A DNA stretch of 21,800 nt from an uncultured Eubacteriales bacterium (lineage in GTDB: Bacteria > Bacillota > Clostridia > Oscillospirales > Butyricicoccaceae), in assembly GCA_910586105.1 (NCBI GenBank), contig CAJUGU010000061.1:1-21800 (forward strand). Reading direction: 5' to 3'. The translations under genes were made by a program, and so were the position numbers. Within the stretch, counting starts at the first letter, position 1; each line of letters begins with the position of its first letter. The notes under the pieces were generated by a model. It saw only the letters and a program-made list of their open reading frames with translations. It was not told the origin of the DNA and did not search any database. This document shows, one piece after another, positions 13,600 through 20,852 of this stretch.

Positions 13600-14802
13600 A
13601 TGGCAAAGGCAAAATTTGAACGCAATAAGCCGCATATCAACATCGGCACGATCGGCCACGTTGACCATGGCAAGACCACGCTGACCGCGGCGATCACCAA
13701 GGTGCTCGCGATGAAGGGCGCTGCCGAGTATCAGGCATATGACTCCATTGACAAGGCTCCCGAAGAGAAGGAGCGCGGCATCACCATCAACACCGCGCAC
13801 GTTGAGTATCAGACCGAGACCCGTCACTACGCACACGTTGACTGCCCGGGCCATGCCGACTACGTTAAGAACATGATCACCGGCGCTGCGCAGATGGACG
13901 GCGCGATCCTCGTCGTGTCTTCCGCTGACGGCCCGATGCCCCAGACCCGCGAGCACATCCTGCTTGCCCGTCAGGTAGGCGTGCCCTATATCGTCGTCTT
14001 CATGAACAAGGTTGACCAGGTCGACGACGACGAGCTGCTCGATCTCGTTGAGATGGAGATCCGCGAGCTGCTGAGCTCCTACGAGTTCCCGGGCGACGAC
14101 ATCCCGGTCATCCGCGGCTCTGCGCTCCAGGTGCTGACCTGCGATTCCAATGATCCGGCTGCTCCGGAGTACGCAAGCATCCGCGAGCTGATGGACGCGG
14201 TTGACAGCTATATCCCGACCCCCGAGCGCAAGAGCGACCTGCCGTTCATTATGCCGGTTGAGGACGTGTTCTCCATCACTGGCCGCGGCACCGTTGCGAC
14301 CGGCCGTGTTGAGCGTGGCCAGCTGAAGATGGGCGAAGAAGTCGAGATCGTCGGCTTGATGGACGCTCCCCGCAAGACTGTTGTTACCGGTATCGAAATG
14401 TTCCGCAAGCTGCTGGACTATGCTGAGGCTGGCGACAACATCGGCGCTCTGCTCCGCGGCGTGCAGAAGAACGAGATCGAGCGCGGCCAGGTTCTGGCGA
14501 AGCCCGGCTCCATCCATCCGCACACCAAGTTCCGCGGCCAGGTTTACGTCCTGACCAAGGATGAAGGCGGCCGTCACACCCCGTTCTTCAACAACTACCG
14601 TCCCCAGTTCTATTTCCGTACCACCGACGTTACCGGCGTGATCGCTCTGCCCGAAGGCACTGAGATGTGCATGCCCGGCGATAACGTTGAAATGGACGTT
14701 GAGCTGATCACCCCCATCGCGATCGAGGAAGGTCTCCGCTTCGCGATCCGTGAAGGCGGTCGTACCGTTGGTTCTGGCGTTGTTATCAAGATCAACGAGT
14801 AA
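13600..14802 (+). CDS. tuf: elongation factor Tu
   Basis: This 400-aa GTPase delivers aminoacyl-tRNA to the ribosomal A site. The motifs are GHVDHGKT (residues 19-26), DCPGH (81-85) and NKVD (136-139), with the effector segment KERGITIN between them. Domain 2 (GRGTVATGRVERG) and domain 3 (PQFYFRTTDVTG, then the C-terminal GRTVGSGVV) are intact. The length is normal. The start ATG has a strong AAGGAGGA at 13583-13590. It is last in the str operon and is followed by a clear terminator. No second tuf copy lies in this window. Confidence 0.98.
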   Translation: MAKAKFERNKPHINIGTIGHVDHGKTTLTAAITKVLAMKGAAEYQAYDSIDKAPEEKERGITINTAHVEYQTETRHYAHVDCPGHADYVKNMITGAAQMDGAILVVSSADGPMPQTREHILLARQVGVPYIVVFMNKVDQVDDDELLDLVEMEIRELLSSYEFPGDDIPVIRGSALQVLTCDSNDPAAPEYASIRELMDAVDSYIPTPERKSDLPFIMPVEDVFSITGRGTVATGRVERGQLKMGEEVEIVGLMDAPRKTVVTGIEMFRKLLDYAEAGDNIGALLRGVQKNEIERGQVLAKPGSIHPHTKFRGQVYVLTKDEGGRHTPFFNNYRPQFYFRTTDVTGVIALPEGTEMCMPGDNVEMDVELITPIAIEEGLRFAIREGGRTVGSGVVIKINE

Positions 14803-14826
14803 TTTTGCGTAAAAGCTGAATCCAAA

Positions 14827-14856
14827 GAGGCGCCCGGTTTCCGGGCGTCTTTTTTT
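14827..14856 (+). terminator. intrinsic terminator after tuf
   Basis: CGCCCGG (14831-14837) pairs with CCGGGCG (14841-14847) around TTT. One G-U and further pairs extend the stem, and a T7 run covers 14850-14856. It lies about 25 bases after the tuf stop and ends the str operon. Confidence 0.92.
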
Positions 14857-14884
14857 GCTTTGCCTGTAAGCGAAAACGGCTTCG

Positions 14885-14987
14885 CCTACGCGGTGGGCGC
14901 CGGGGCGCTGCCCCTGGATCCCGGTCCTACGCGGACGGCGCCAAAGGGACTTGTCCCTTTGGAATCCCTTTCCCGCCTGCGGGCGGG
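14885..14987 (+). repeat. mosaic palindromic intergenic repeat, copy B
   Basis: Two tandem units start with CCTACGCGG at 14885 and 14926. The first holds the foldback GGGGC/GCCCC (14902-14914). The second holds a perfect 10-bp palindrome, CCAAAGGGAC and GTCCCTTTGG around TT (14941-14962). The 14-mer CGCCTGCGGGCGGG follows at 14974-14987 and is identical to copy A. It lies in the same orientation as tuf, just after its terminator. Confidence 0.85.
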
Positions 14988-15190
14988 ATCGGTGCGGCCA
15001 AAGCTGCTTATGCGTGCGTCTTCGCCCCGCCAAAAAGACGGTGGGACGAAGTGACAAAATCGACAGAATCTTTGGAACGTGAGGATCAGTTGAACGCTTT
15101 GGGTGACGATTTGCGGAGCCGAAAAGCAGCTCGCTTTGCGTGTAGGAAAGATATGGAGAAGCATGCTGAAAAGGCAGCGCATTGGGGCAG
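14988..15190. other. spacer with no supported gene
   Basis: Short ORFs cover this stretch on both strands, but they run through the repeat or the terminator at 15193-15224 and lack ribosome binding sites. Nothing else is recognised. Confidence 0.55.
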
Positions 15191-15192
15191 AA

Positions 15193-15224
15193 AAAAATCC
15201 TTCGGCGAAAGCCGAAGGATTTTT
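15193..15224 (-). terminator. strong, probably bidirectional terminator
   Basis: ATCCTTCGGC (15197-15206) pairs perfectly with GCCGAAGGAT (15211-15220) around a GAAA tetraloop, and AAAA/TTTT extends the stem. T-runs lie on both strands. It starts 16 bases downstream of the stop of the minus-strand gene at 15240-15902 and also blocks read-through from the tuf side. Confidence 0.93.
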
Positions 15225-15239
15225 GTTTCATGGGATGGG

Positions 15240-15902
15240 TCAGATGTCAAACCGGATTGAGGGCAGGCTGCTGAGCATCGAAAACATATCCGAAGGATCG
15301 GACAGGTTGGAAGACTGAAGCCGTTGCAGCATGGAGCTTTGGAGCATGCTCAGAAGATCGGTCGTGCTTGCGCCCAGGAGGTCGGTTGCCTCAAAGAGGT
15401 CGGAGCCGTAAAGCCCGGAACCCAAAAGGCCGGAAGAGCCGATCTGCGGATAGGCGGGGAGCTGCGACCAATCGGTGCGCTTCTGGGTGATATCGCCGGA
15501 GACCGCGCCGGTCTGATAAGGCCGCATCAGGTTTTGGACGGAAGAAACGCCCTGTGTATGCTTCTGGTGTTGGGAAAGTGCAAACAACTCGGCATAGGAT
15601 GCATTCCGCGTGTCGATATCGTTGATGTGGCAGGTAAAGTCAAATTTCCCGCTCAAGGATGCGCCAGTGACGCGGACGATCGGGTCTTCGGCGGTCGAAT
15701 CCTCGGTATAGCTCACAGAAACGGACTGGCCGTCCGGGAGGATATCAAAGGAAAGGGAATCCGTGTCGATCTCCGGAAGGACGGCTGCGGTGCGCTCCTT
15801 TGCAAGAGCTTTTGCGAAATCAACGGTCTGATAGGCTTTTGCGCCGGCAGAAATTGTTTTCGCGGCACGCTGAGCTGCGAATGCGCTCTGAAGTGCTGTC
15901 AT
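15240..15902 (-). CDS. unrecognised 220-aa protein
   Basis: I cannot assign a family. The start ATG is supported by GAGGTGAT about 5 bases upstream on the minus strand, and the gene ends in a strong dedicated terminator, so it is probably real. The N-terminal ~40 residues are Ala- and Lys-rich and helical. The middle (about 48-110) looks like a beta-rich domain with VRVTGASLSGKFDFTC followed by HINDIDTRNASYAELFAL, a pattern I associate with uncharacterised clostridial proteins. The C-terminal ~90 residues are low-complexity, rich in Ser, Leu, Gly, Gln and Met (DLLSMLQSSMLQRLQSS). There is no signal peptide or membrane segment. It is convergent with tuf. A decayed membrane-protein gene lies upstream on the same strand. 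Confidence 0.75.
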   Translation of the reverse strand: MTALQSAFAAQRAAKTISAGAKAYQTVDFAKALAKERTAAVLPEIDTDSLSFDILPDGQSVSVSYTEDSTAEDPIVRVTGASLSGKFDFTCHINDIDTRNASYAELFALSQHQKHTQGVSSVQNLMRPYQTGAVSGDITQKRTDWSQLPAYPQIGSSGLLGSGLYGSDLFEATDLLGASTTDLLSMLQSSMLQRLQSSNLSDPSDMFSMLSSLPSIRFDI

Positions 15903-16009
15903 TTGCGATCACCTCAAACATTAAAATTTTGGTTTACACCAATCGTGGCTGGCTATGCGATTTCCCGTGGTGCGGGAGGTTTTTGCGGAAACGCGGTTTT
16001 GCAGTTTCC

Positions 16010-16024
16010 CCGATTTGAAATCGG
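16010..16024. repeat. short perfect palindrome
   Basis: CCGATTT and AAATCGG flank a single G. On the minus strand it lies just beyond the end of the decayed membrane gene. It might be part of a terminator or an operator; there is no T-run. Low information. Confidence 0.3.
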
Positions 16025-16027
16025 ACT

Positions 16028-16240
16028 CAATCCGAGAGAGGGTCAATAAAAACGGCGCTGCCGAACCCTAAAATCGGATAGAACACGTAGGGGAAAAAAC
16101 AAACCTACCCCCAAGTCCGCGCCTTTGTCGAAAGAGTGGGCGAGATCAATAGGCACTTTGATGGACAGATAAATGCTATAAATGGGGATAAACAGCCACA
16201 GGAATCTCCAGCCGCCGCCGTATAAAACCTTGAATTTTAC
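16028..16240 (-). pseudogene. frameshifted, N-terminally truncated small membrane-protein gene (DUF5684-like)
   Basis: The minus strand encodes GGGWRFLWLFIPIYSIYLSIK, then LAHSFDKGADLGVGLFF, after which the frame turns to Arg-rich nonsense ending at 16043. Removing one base from the T6 run (A6 on the plus strand, 16094-16099) restores PYVFYPILGFGSAVF and a stop at 16028. The restored pattern (Trp-rich helix, IPIYN-like motif, FxKG, then a P-F-ILGFG end) resembles the small DUF5684-type membrane proteins of Clostridia. No start codon with a ribosome binding site lies just upstream, and the usual N-terminal membrane helix is absent. The gene is thus probably broken twice. A sequencing error in the homopolymer could explain the frameshift alone. 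Confidence 0.6.
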
Positions 16241-16273
16241 ATAATTGCCAAAAAGGGGGGAGCTTATACATTT

Positions 16274-16302
16274 ATCATAGCATAATGTATCCGAAAAGTA
16301 AA
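16274..16302 (-). promoter_or_regulatory. promoter-like sequence before the broken membrane gene
   Basis: On the minus strand, TTTACT (complement of 16297-16302) and TATGAT (complement of 16274-16279) are separated by 17 bases in AT-rich DNA. It could still drive transcription towards the pseudogene and the 220-aa gene. Moderate evidence. Confidence 0.5.
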
Positions 16303-16350
16303 TAGTAAAAATCGGGTTCTGGGGAGAGGGGAGCACTTGCTGCGGAGGGA

Positions 16351-16441
16351 GAAGGAGGGGAGTCCAGAGAGACTGCGTCCCTTTGGCGCTGCCCGCGGAG
16401 GGCTACCGGGGACGGGGGCGGAGCCCCTCAGGCAGCACAAA
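16351..16441 (-). repeat. mosaic palindromic intergenic repeat, copy C (diverged)
   Basis: Read on the minus strand, it has GAGGGGCTCCGCCCC, then GCAGCGCCAAAGGGAC, then CTCTGGACTCCCC, matching the modules of copies A and B in the same order. The palindrome arms are more diverged, and the 14-mer CGCCTGCGGGCGGG is absent. It lies directly 3' of tyrS in the same orientation as tyrS. Confidence 0.7.
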
Positions 16442-16454
16442 CGGCGCAGCGCCG
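16437..16454 (-). terminator. possible terminator of tyrS
   Basis: On the minus strand, right after the tyrS stop, CGGCGC and GCGCCG form a compact hairpin followed by TTTGT. The loop is tight and the T-run short, so termination may be inefficient. Confidence 0.4.
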
Positions 16455-16455
16455 C

Positions 16456-17676
16456 TTAAAGCGTGACCTTGTGGAAGGTCTTTTTGCCTTTGCGGAGAAT
16501 GCGGCCCTCCCGGAAGGATTCCTGCGGGAGCTGTACTTTAAAATCGCTGATTTTTTCATTATCCAGCGTAACGCCGCCGCCCTGTACCAGCTTCCGCGCT
16601 TCGCCGTTAGAGGCGGCAAGCCCGCACTTGACCATCAGCGACAGGATGCCGATTTGCCCGTCGGTAAAGTCGGCGTCGGAAAGCGTCGTGGTCGGCATAT
16701 TTTCATCCGAGCCGCCGCCGACAAAGATCGCCTTTGCGGCAGTTTGGGCCTTGTCGGCCTCCTCGGCGCCGTGCACCAGCGAGGTCAGCTCATAGGCGAG
16801 GATCTCCTTTGCACGGTTGAGTTCGGCGCCTTCCCAACTGTCCATTTCGTTGATCTGTTCAAGCGGCAGGAAGGTCAGCATCCGGATGCATTTCAGCACG
16901 TCCGCATCGTCGACATTGCGCCAATACTGGTAAAAATCATAGGGCGAGGTCTTGTTCGGGTCGAGCCAGACCGCGCCTGCGGCCGTCTTGCCCATCTTTT
17001 TGCCTTCAGAATTGAGCAGCAGCGTGATCGTCATTGCATGCGCGTCCTTGCCCAGCTTGCGGCGGATCAGCTCAGTACCGCCCAGCATGTTCGACCACTG
17101 GTCGTTGCCGCCAAACTGCATATTACAGCCGTAGTGTTGGAACAGGTAGTAAAAGTCGTAGGACTGCATAATCATATAATTGAATTCGAGGAAGGAAAGC
17201 CCCTTCTCCATGCGCTGCTTATAGCATTCGGCGCGAAGCATGTTGTTGACCGAAAAGCATGCGCCGACCTCGCGCAGGACTTCGACATAATTCAGCCCCA
17301 TCAGCCAATCGGCGTTGTTGACCATCTGCGCCTTGCCTTCGCCGAATTCGATGAAACGCTCCATCTGCTTCTTGAAACAGTCGCAGTTGTGCTGAATGGT
17401 TTCAGCAGTCATCATCGAGCGCATATCGGTACGCCCGGAGGGGTCGCCGACCATCGCCGTACCGCCGCCGATCAGCGCGATCGGTCGGTTGCCCGCCATT
17501 TGCAAGCGCTTCATCAGGCACAGCGCCATAAAATGGCCGACGTGCAGGGAATCGGCGGTCGGGTCGAAGCCGATGTAAAACGTCGCTTTGCCGTTGTTCA
17601 CCATTTCGGCGATTTCCGGTTCGTTTGTGACCTGCGCGATCAAGCCGCGGGCCTTGAGTTCTTCGTAAATCTTCAT
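16456..17676 (-). CDS. tyrS: tyrosyl-tRNA synthetase
   Basis: This 406-aa class I synthetase charges tRNA-Tyr. The HIGH motif is HVGH (residues 45-48), preceded by FDPTADSL. The tyrosine-binding GGNDQW lies at 189-194. The KMSKS loop appears as KMGKT (227-231). The form HVGH with GDPSGRT is typical of the bacterial TyrS group that has a C-terminal S4 RNA-binding domain; here residues ~345-406 (GEARKLVQGGGVTLDNEKI) form that domain. GGAG lies 9 bases before the ATG. It follows recN by 112 bases. No T-box leader (no AGGGTGGNACCGCG-like box) fits in that gap, although Bacillota tyrS genes often have one. Confidence 0.97.
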   Translation of the reverse strand: MKIYEELKARGLIAQVTNEPEIAEMVNNGKATFYIGFDPTADSLHVGHFMALCLMKRLQMAGNRPIALIGGGTAMVGDPSGRTDMRSMMTAETIQHNCDCFKKQMERFIEFGEGKAQMVNNADWLMGLNYVEVLREVGACFSVNNMLRAECYKQRMEKGLSFLEFNYMIMQSYDFYYLFQHYGCNMQFGGNDQWSNMLGGTELIRRKLGKDAHAMTITLLLNSEGKKMGKTAAGAVWLDPNKTSPYDFYQYWRNVDDADVLKCIRMLTFLPLEQINEMDSWEGAELNRAKEILAYELTSLVHGAEEADKAQTAAKAIFVGGGSDENMPTTTLSDADFTDGQIGILSLMVKCGLAASNGEARKLVQGGGVTLDNEKISDFKVQLPQESFREGRILRKGKKTFHKVTL

Positions 17677-17703
17677 TGGGTCGATCTCCGTTCTAAAAAT
17701 ATG

Positions 17704-17730
17704 AAAAAAGTACGCATCCGCCGGGGCGGA
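17704..17730 (-). terminator. small terminator-like hairpin between recN and tyrS
   Basis: On the minus strand, TCCGCC and GGCGGA form a compact stem followed, 8 bases later, by T6 (complement of 17704-17709). It lies just before the tyrS ribosome binding site, so it could attenuate read-through from recN. The stem is short; weak call. Confidence 0.3.
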
Positions 17731-17788
17731 AGATCGTCGCCGCTAGGGCGCGCGTTCCTTTAAGTTTTCGTGAAAAATCCGCATAGCG

Positions 17789-19462
17789 TTATTTCTCCGC
17801 GGCATGCAGGAGTTCCCGCGCGTTTTCCAGCGTGGTCTCCGTGATCTGGTCGCCTGCAAGCATCCGCGCGATCTCCTGCGCGCGGCCTTCGGCGGTCATT
17901 GGATGAACGTCGGTGAAGGTACGCCCGCCCTGCGCGCGTTTTTCAATGAGCAGGTGGTTGTTGCCCATTGCTGCGATCTGGGGCAGGTGGGTGACGCAAA
18001 GGGTCTGCTTTTTGCTTCCGATCTCGCGGAGCTTGTGCGCGATGCGCTGTGCGGCGCGTCCGCTGACGCCGGTGTCGATCTCGTCAAAGATCAGCGTCCC
18101 GACCGATTCCCCGGCGGTCAGCACGTTTTTCATCGCAAGCATGACGCGCGAAAGCTCGCCGCCGGAAGCCACCCTGGATAAAGGCCGCAGTGGTTCGCCC
18201 GGGTTGACCGAAATCAGGAACTGGACGGTATCCATGCCCTTTGAAGCAAGTTTCGTGCCGGTCTCGACCTGGATCTCCAGCGCGACGCGGGTCATGTCGA
18301 GATCCTTGAGTTCGGCGACGATCGCTTTTTCCAGCTTCTTTGCGCCCGCCTTGCGCTCGGCGGTCAGCCGGGCGGCGAGCTGCTTGGCCTGCTGAAGCTC
18401 GGCGCGGTATTCCTCGCGAAGCTCGCTGCGGCGTTCGTCTGAAGATTCCAAGCCTTCCAGCTCGGCGCGCGCCTGTTCGGCATAGGCAAGTACGTCGGCC
18501 ACCGTGTCCCCATAGCGCTTGCGCAGCCGGTAGATCTCGTCCAGCCGTTCCTCGATCGCGGCGCGTTCCTCCGGAGAGAATTCGGCGCGGCCGATCTGTG
18601 CGCCGACGCTTTCGCGCAGATCCTCGGCGAGGTATTTTAATTCGTTCGCGGCCTCGGCGAGCTTGGCCAGCTCGGGCGAAACCTCGGCGACCCGTTCGAT
18701 CGCGGCGGCGGCGTTGGCGGTCAGCACGGCGGCCCCGTCGACGGTATCCGTGCCGTCCAGCGCGAGCTGCGCGGCCAAGAGGGCGTCCATCAGCCGCCCG
18801 GCGTTGTCGAACCATGTCTTTTTGGCAAGCAGCGCTTCTTCCTCGCCGTCGCGCAGTTCGGCTTCCTCGATCTCTTCCAGTTCCGCGCGGAGCTGGTCGA
18901 GCCGCTGCAAGCGCTCCTGTTCCCCACGGTCAAGCTCGGTGATCTGCCTGCGCAGCGCCAACAGCTTGTGATAACTGGGGCGGTATCGTTCGAGCAGCGC
19001 GCCCGCGCCGCAAAAGCCGTCCAGAAAATCGATGTGGCTGTTTTCGTCCATCAGCCGCTGCCCGTCATGCTGCCCGTGTACGTTCAGCAGGTAAGGGCTG
19101 AGCCGCCGGAGCACCGCTGTTGCGACCGGCTTCATATTGACCCGGCAAACGGTCTTACCCTCGGCAGAGATCTGGCGCTGGATGTGCAACTCGCCTTCTT
19201 CTTCGTCGCCAAGGCCCAGCGCGTCCAACTCACGGCGCAGCTCGGGCGAAAGGCCGGTGAAAACGGCGCTGACAAAGCCTTTCTTTGCGCCGCCCCGAAT
19301 CAGTTCCCGGCTGGTGCGCTGGCCCATGATCGCCCCGATGGAATCGATGATGATGGATTTACCGGCGCCGGTCTCGCCGGTCAGCACGGTCAGCCCGTCC
19401 TGAAGCTCAATATCCGCCTGCTCGATCACGGCGATGTTTTCAATATGCAGAAGCTGTAGCAC
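17789..19462 (-). CDS. recN: DNA repair protein RecN
   Basis: This 557-aa SMC-like ATPase acts early in recombinational repair of DNA double-strand breaks. Walker A is GETGAGKS (residues 29-36). The ABC signature SGGELSR lies at about 433-439 and Walker B LIFDEIDTG at about 457-465, with THLPQIAAMG after it. The long middle (about 155-385) is Glu-, Ala-, Arg- and Leu-rich coiled coil, interrupted as in the family. The length is normal. The start is a GTG at 19462 with AGGAGGG 5 bases upstream, giving MLQLLHIENIAVIE, the expected N-terminus. It lies 28 bases after argR, in the conserved argR-recN pair of Bacillota. Confidence 0.97.
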   Translation of the reverse strand: MLQLLHIENIAVIEQADIELQDGLTVLTGETGAGKSIIIDSIGAIMGQRTSRELIRGGAKKGFVSAVFTGLSPELRRELDALGLGDEEEGELHIQRQISAEGKTVCRVNMKPVATAVLRRLSPYLLNVHGQHDGQRLMDENSHIDFLDGFCGAGALLERYRPSYHKLLALRRQITELDRGEQERLQRLDQLRAELEEIEEAELRDGEEEALLAKKTWFDNAGRLMDALLAAQLALDGTDTVDGAAVLTANAAAAIERVAEVSPELAKLAEAANELKYLAEDLRESVGAQIGRAEFSPEERAAIEERLDEIYRLRKRYGDTVADVLAYAEQARAELEGLESSDERRSELREEYRAELQQAKQLAARLTAERKAGAKKLEKAIVAELKDLDMTRVALEIQVETGTKLASKGMDTVQFLISVNPGEPLRPLSRVASGGELSRVMLAMKNVLTAGESVGTLIFDEIDTGVSGRAAQRIAHKLREIGSKKQTLCVTHLPQIAAMGNNHLLIEKRAQGGRTFTDVHPMTAEGRAQEIARMLAGDQITETTLENARELLHAAEK

Positions 19463-19490
19463 AGCGGCCCTCCTTTCATTCGTTTTCCCG

Positions 19491-19946
19491 TCAGTTCAGC
19501 ATCCGGCGCGCGTCCGTGCAGAACTGCTCGGCGCTTTTGGTGTTGCGCATCACGACGAAGACGGTATCGTCCCCACCGAGCGTGCCGACGACCTCACGAA
19601 CGCGCATTGCGTCGATCGCCATGGCCGCCGCCTGCCCGAGGCCGGGCAACGTTTTGATCACGACCATGTTCTGGGCGGAACTGATTTCGGTCACGCATTC
19701 CTTGAAAATGTTGCGCAGACGGGTTGTGAAGCTGTTTTCGACCTCGCTGGTCGCGGCGGCGTACTTATATTTGCCGCTTGTGGAAGATAATATTTTGATC
19801 AGGCGCAGCTCCTTGATATCCCGCGAGACCGTGGCCTGTGTCGTCGCATAGCCGAGCCTGCGCAGATGTTCGGAAAGCTCCTCCTGCGTCTCGATCTCCG
19901 TTTGCTCGATCAGGTCAAGGATCTTGGCCTGCCGCTGGAATTTCAT
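19491..19946 (-). CDS. argR: arginine repressor ArgR/AhrC
   Basis: This 151-aa transcription factor senses arginine and controls arginine biosynthesis and catabolism genes as a hexamer. The N-terminal winged helix-turn-helix includes QEELSEHLRRLGY and ATVSRDIKEL (residues 38-47). The C-terminal oligomerisation and arginine-binding domain has GLGQAAAMAIDAM and GTLGGDDTVFVV (121-132), with the paired aspartates that bind arginine. I start it at ATG 19946, with GGGAGGG just upstream; a longer open frame to 20189 only overlaps nadK. Its ATG overlaps the nadK stop (ATGA), so the two are probably translationally coupled. No arginine genes lie nearby, so its targets are elsewhere. Confidence 0.96.
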   Translation of the reverse strand: MKFQRQAKILDLIEQTEIETQEELSEHLRRLGYATTQATVSRDIKELRLIKILSSTSGKYKYAAATSEVENSFTTRLRNIFKECVTEISSAQNMVVIKTLPGLGQAAAMAIDAMRVREVVGTLGGDDTVFVVMRNTKSAEQFCTDARRMLN

Positions 19947-20803
19947 GGTGATTCCCTCCCGATCAATTTTTGCTGAAGGATATGGTAAAAGCTCTGCCCT
20001 TTGACGCGCAGCAGCCGGGTGCGGAGCGGGGAACGCTCTATGACGACCTCGTCGCCGGGCAGGAGCGGGAAATTGCGGTCGCCGTCGCAGGAAACGTAAA
20101 GCTCCGCGCCGTGATCGCAGTAAGCGCGCACGGAAAGCCGCCGCTTTGAGGAAAAGACGAAGGAACCCGGCTGAAAGCCGTGGACGCATACGGGGGTCAG
20201 GATAATGTTTTCACTGGCGGGCTCCACGATCGGCCCGCCTGCCGACAGCGAATAGGCGGTCGAACCGGTCGGAGTTGCGAACACGAGGCCGTCGCCGTGA
20301 AAGGAGGCCACGCGGGTCCCGTCGGCTTCCACGTCCATATGGACGACGTGAAACATCGGCGTACCGCGCACCACCGCCACGTCGTTCAGCGCGTCGCAGG
20401 CGAACGCTTCCCGGTGTTGCCGGAGGACGGTCAGGCGCAGCATCATGCGGTCGTCGCAGGTGAAACGGCCTTCCAGCAGGCGCGAGAGGAGCGGGAGTTC
20501 GTCGCGTTCCAGCTCGGTCATAAAGCCGACGTGCCCAAGGTTTATGCCAAGGATCGGCGTATCGCAACGCGCGGCAAGACGGGAGAGGCGCAGCATGGTG
20601 CCGTCGCCGCCCAGCGCGATCGCAAGATCGGCCTGCGGGATCGCTTCCGCCGCAGGGCAGCGGGCGAGCTCCGGGAAGCCTTCCGGGCAGGCGCTGGATA
20701 ACAGCACGCGCACGTCATAGGCGGCGAGCAGCGCGCAGACCTCAGCCACTGCCGCGAGGGCTTCCGGCTTTTGCTCGTTTGGATGCACATAGATCGTTTT
20801 CAT
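19943..20803 (-). CDS. nadK: NAD kinase
   Basis: This 286-aa enzyme phosphorylates NAD to NADP, the only known route to NADP in bacteria. The diagnostic motifs are GGDGT (residues 65-69) with the catalytic aspartate, NLGHVGF (about 88-94), ALND (138-141), and TPTGSTAYSLSAGGP (178-192). The length is normal. The start ATG has GAGGA about 7 bases upstream. It lies 49 bases after tlyA and overlaps argR by 4 bases. The tlyA-nadK-argR-recN order is conserved in Bacillota. Confidence 0.96.
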   Translation of the reverse strand: MKTIYVHPNEQKPEALAAVAEVCALLAAYDVRVLLSSACPEGFPELARCPAAEAIPQADLAIALGGDGTMLRLSRLAARCDTPILGINLGHVGFMTELERDELPLLSRLLEGRFTCDDRMMLRLTVLRQHREAFACDALNDVAVVRGTPMFHVVHMDVEADGTRVASFHGDGLVFATPTGSTAYSLSAGGPIVEPASENIILTPVCVHGFQPGSFVFSSKRRLSVRAYCDHGAELYVSCDGDRNFPLLPGDEVVIERSPLRTRLLRVKGQSFYHILQQKLIGRESP

Positions 20804-20852
20804 GTTTCAGTCCTCGGGTGGTCGATAGTCAGGAGCCAGAAAAGGGGATTGG

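Noticed and set aside
14886..15318. Small ORFs between tuf and the 220-aa gene
   Set aside because: They cross repeat copy B or the strong terminator at 15193-15224, and the reading would translate the terminator stem.
17677..17788. T-box riboswitch before tyrS
   Set aside because: The gap is too short and lacks the T-box consensus and a specifier-loop structure.
19947..20189. N-terminal extension of argR
   Set aside because: The longer frame overlaps nadK and reads Arg-rich nonsense. ATG 19946 has the ribosome binding site and the family N-terminus.
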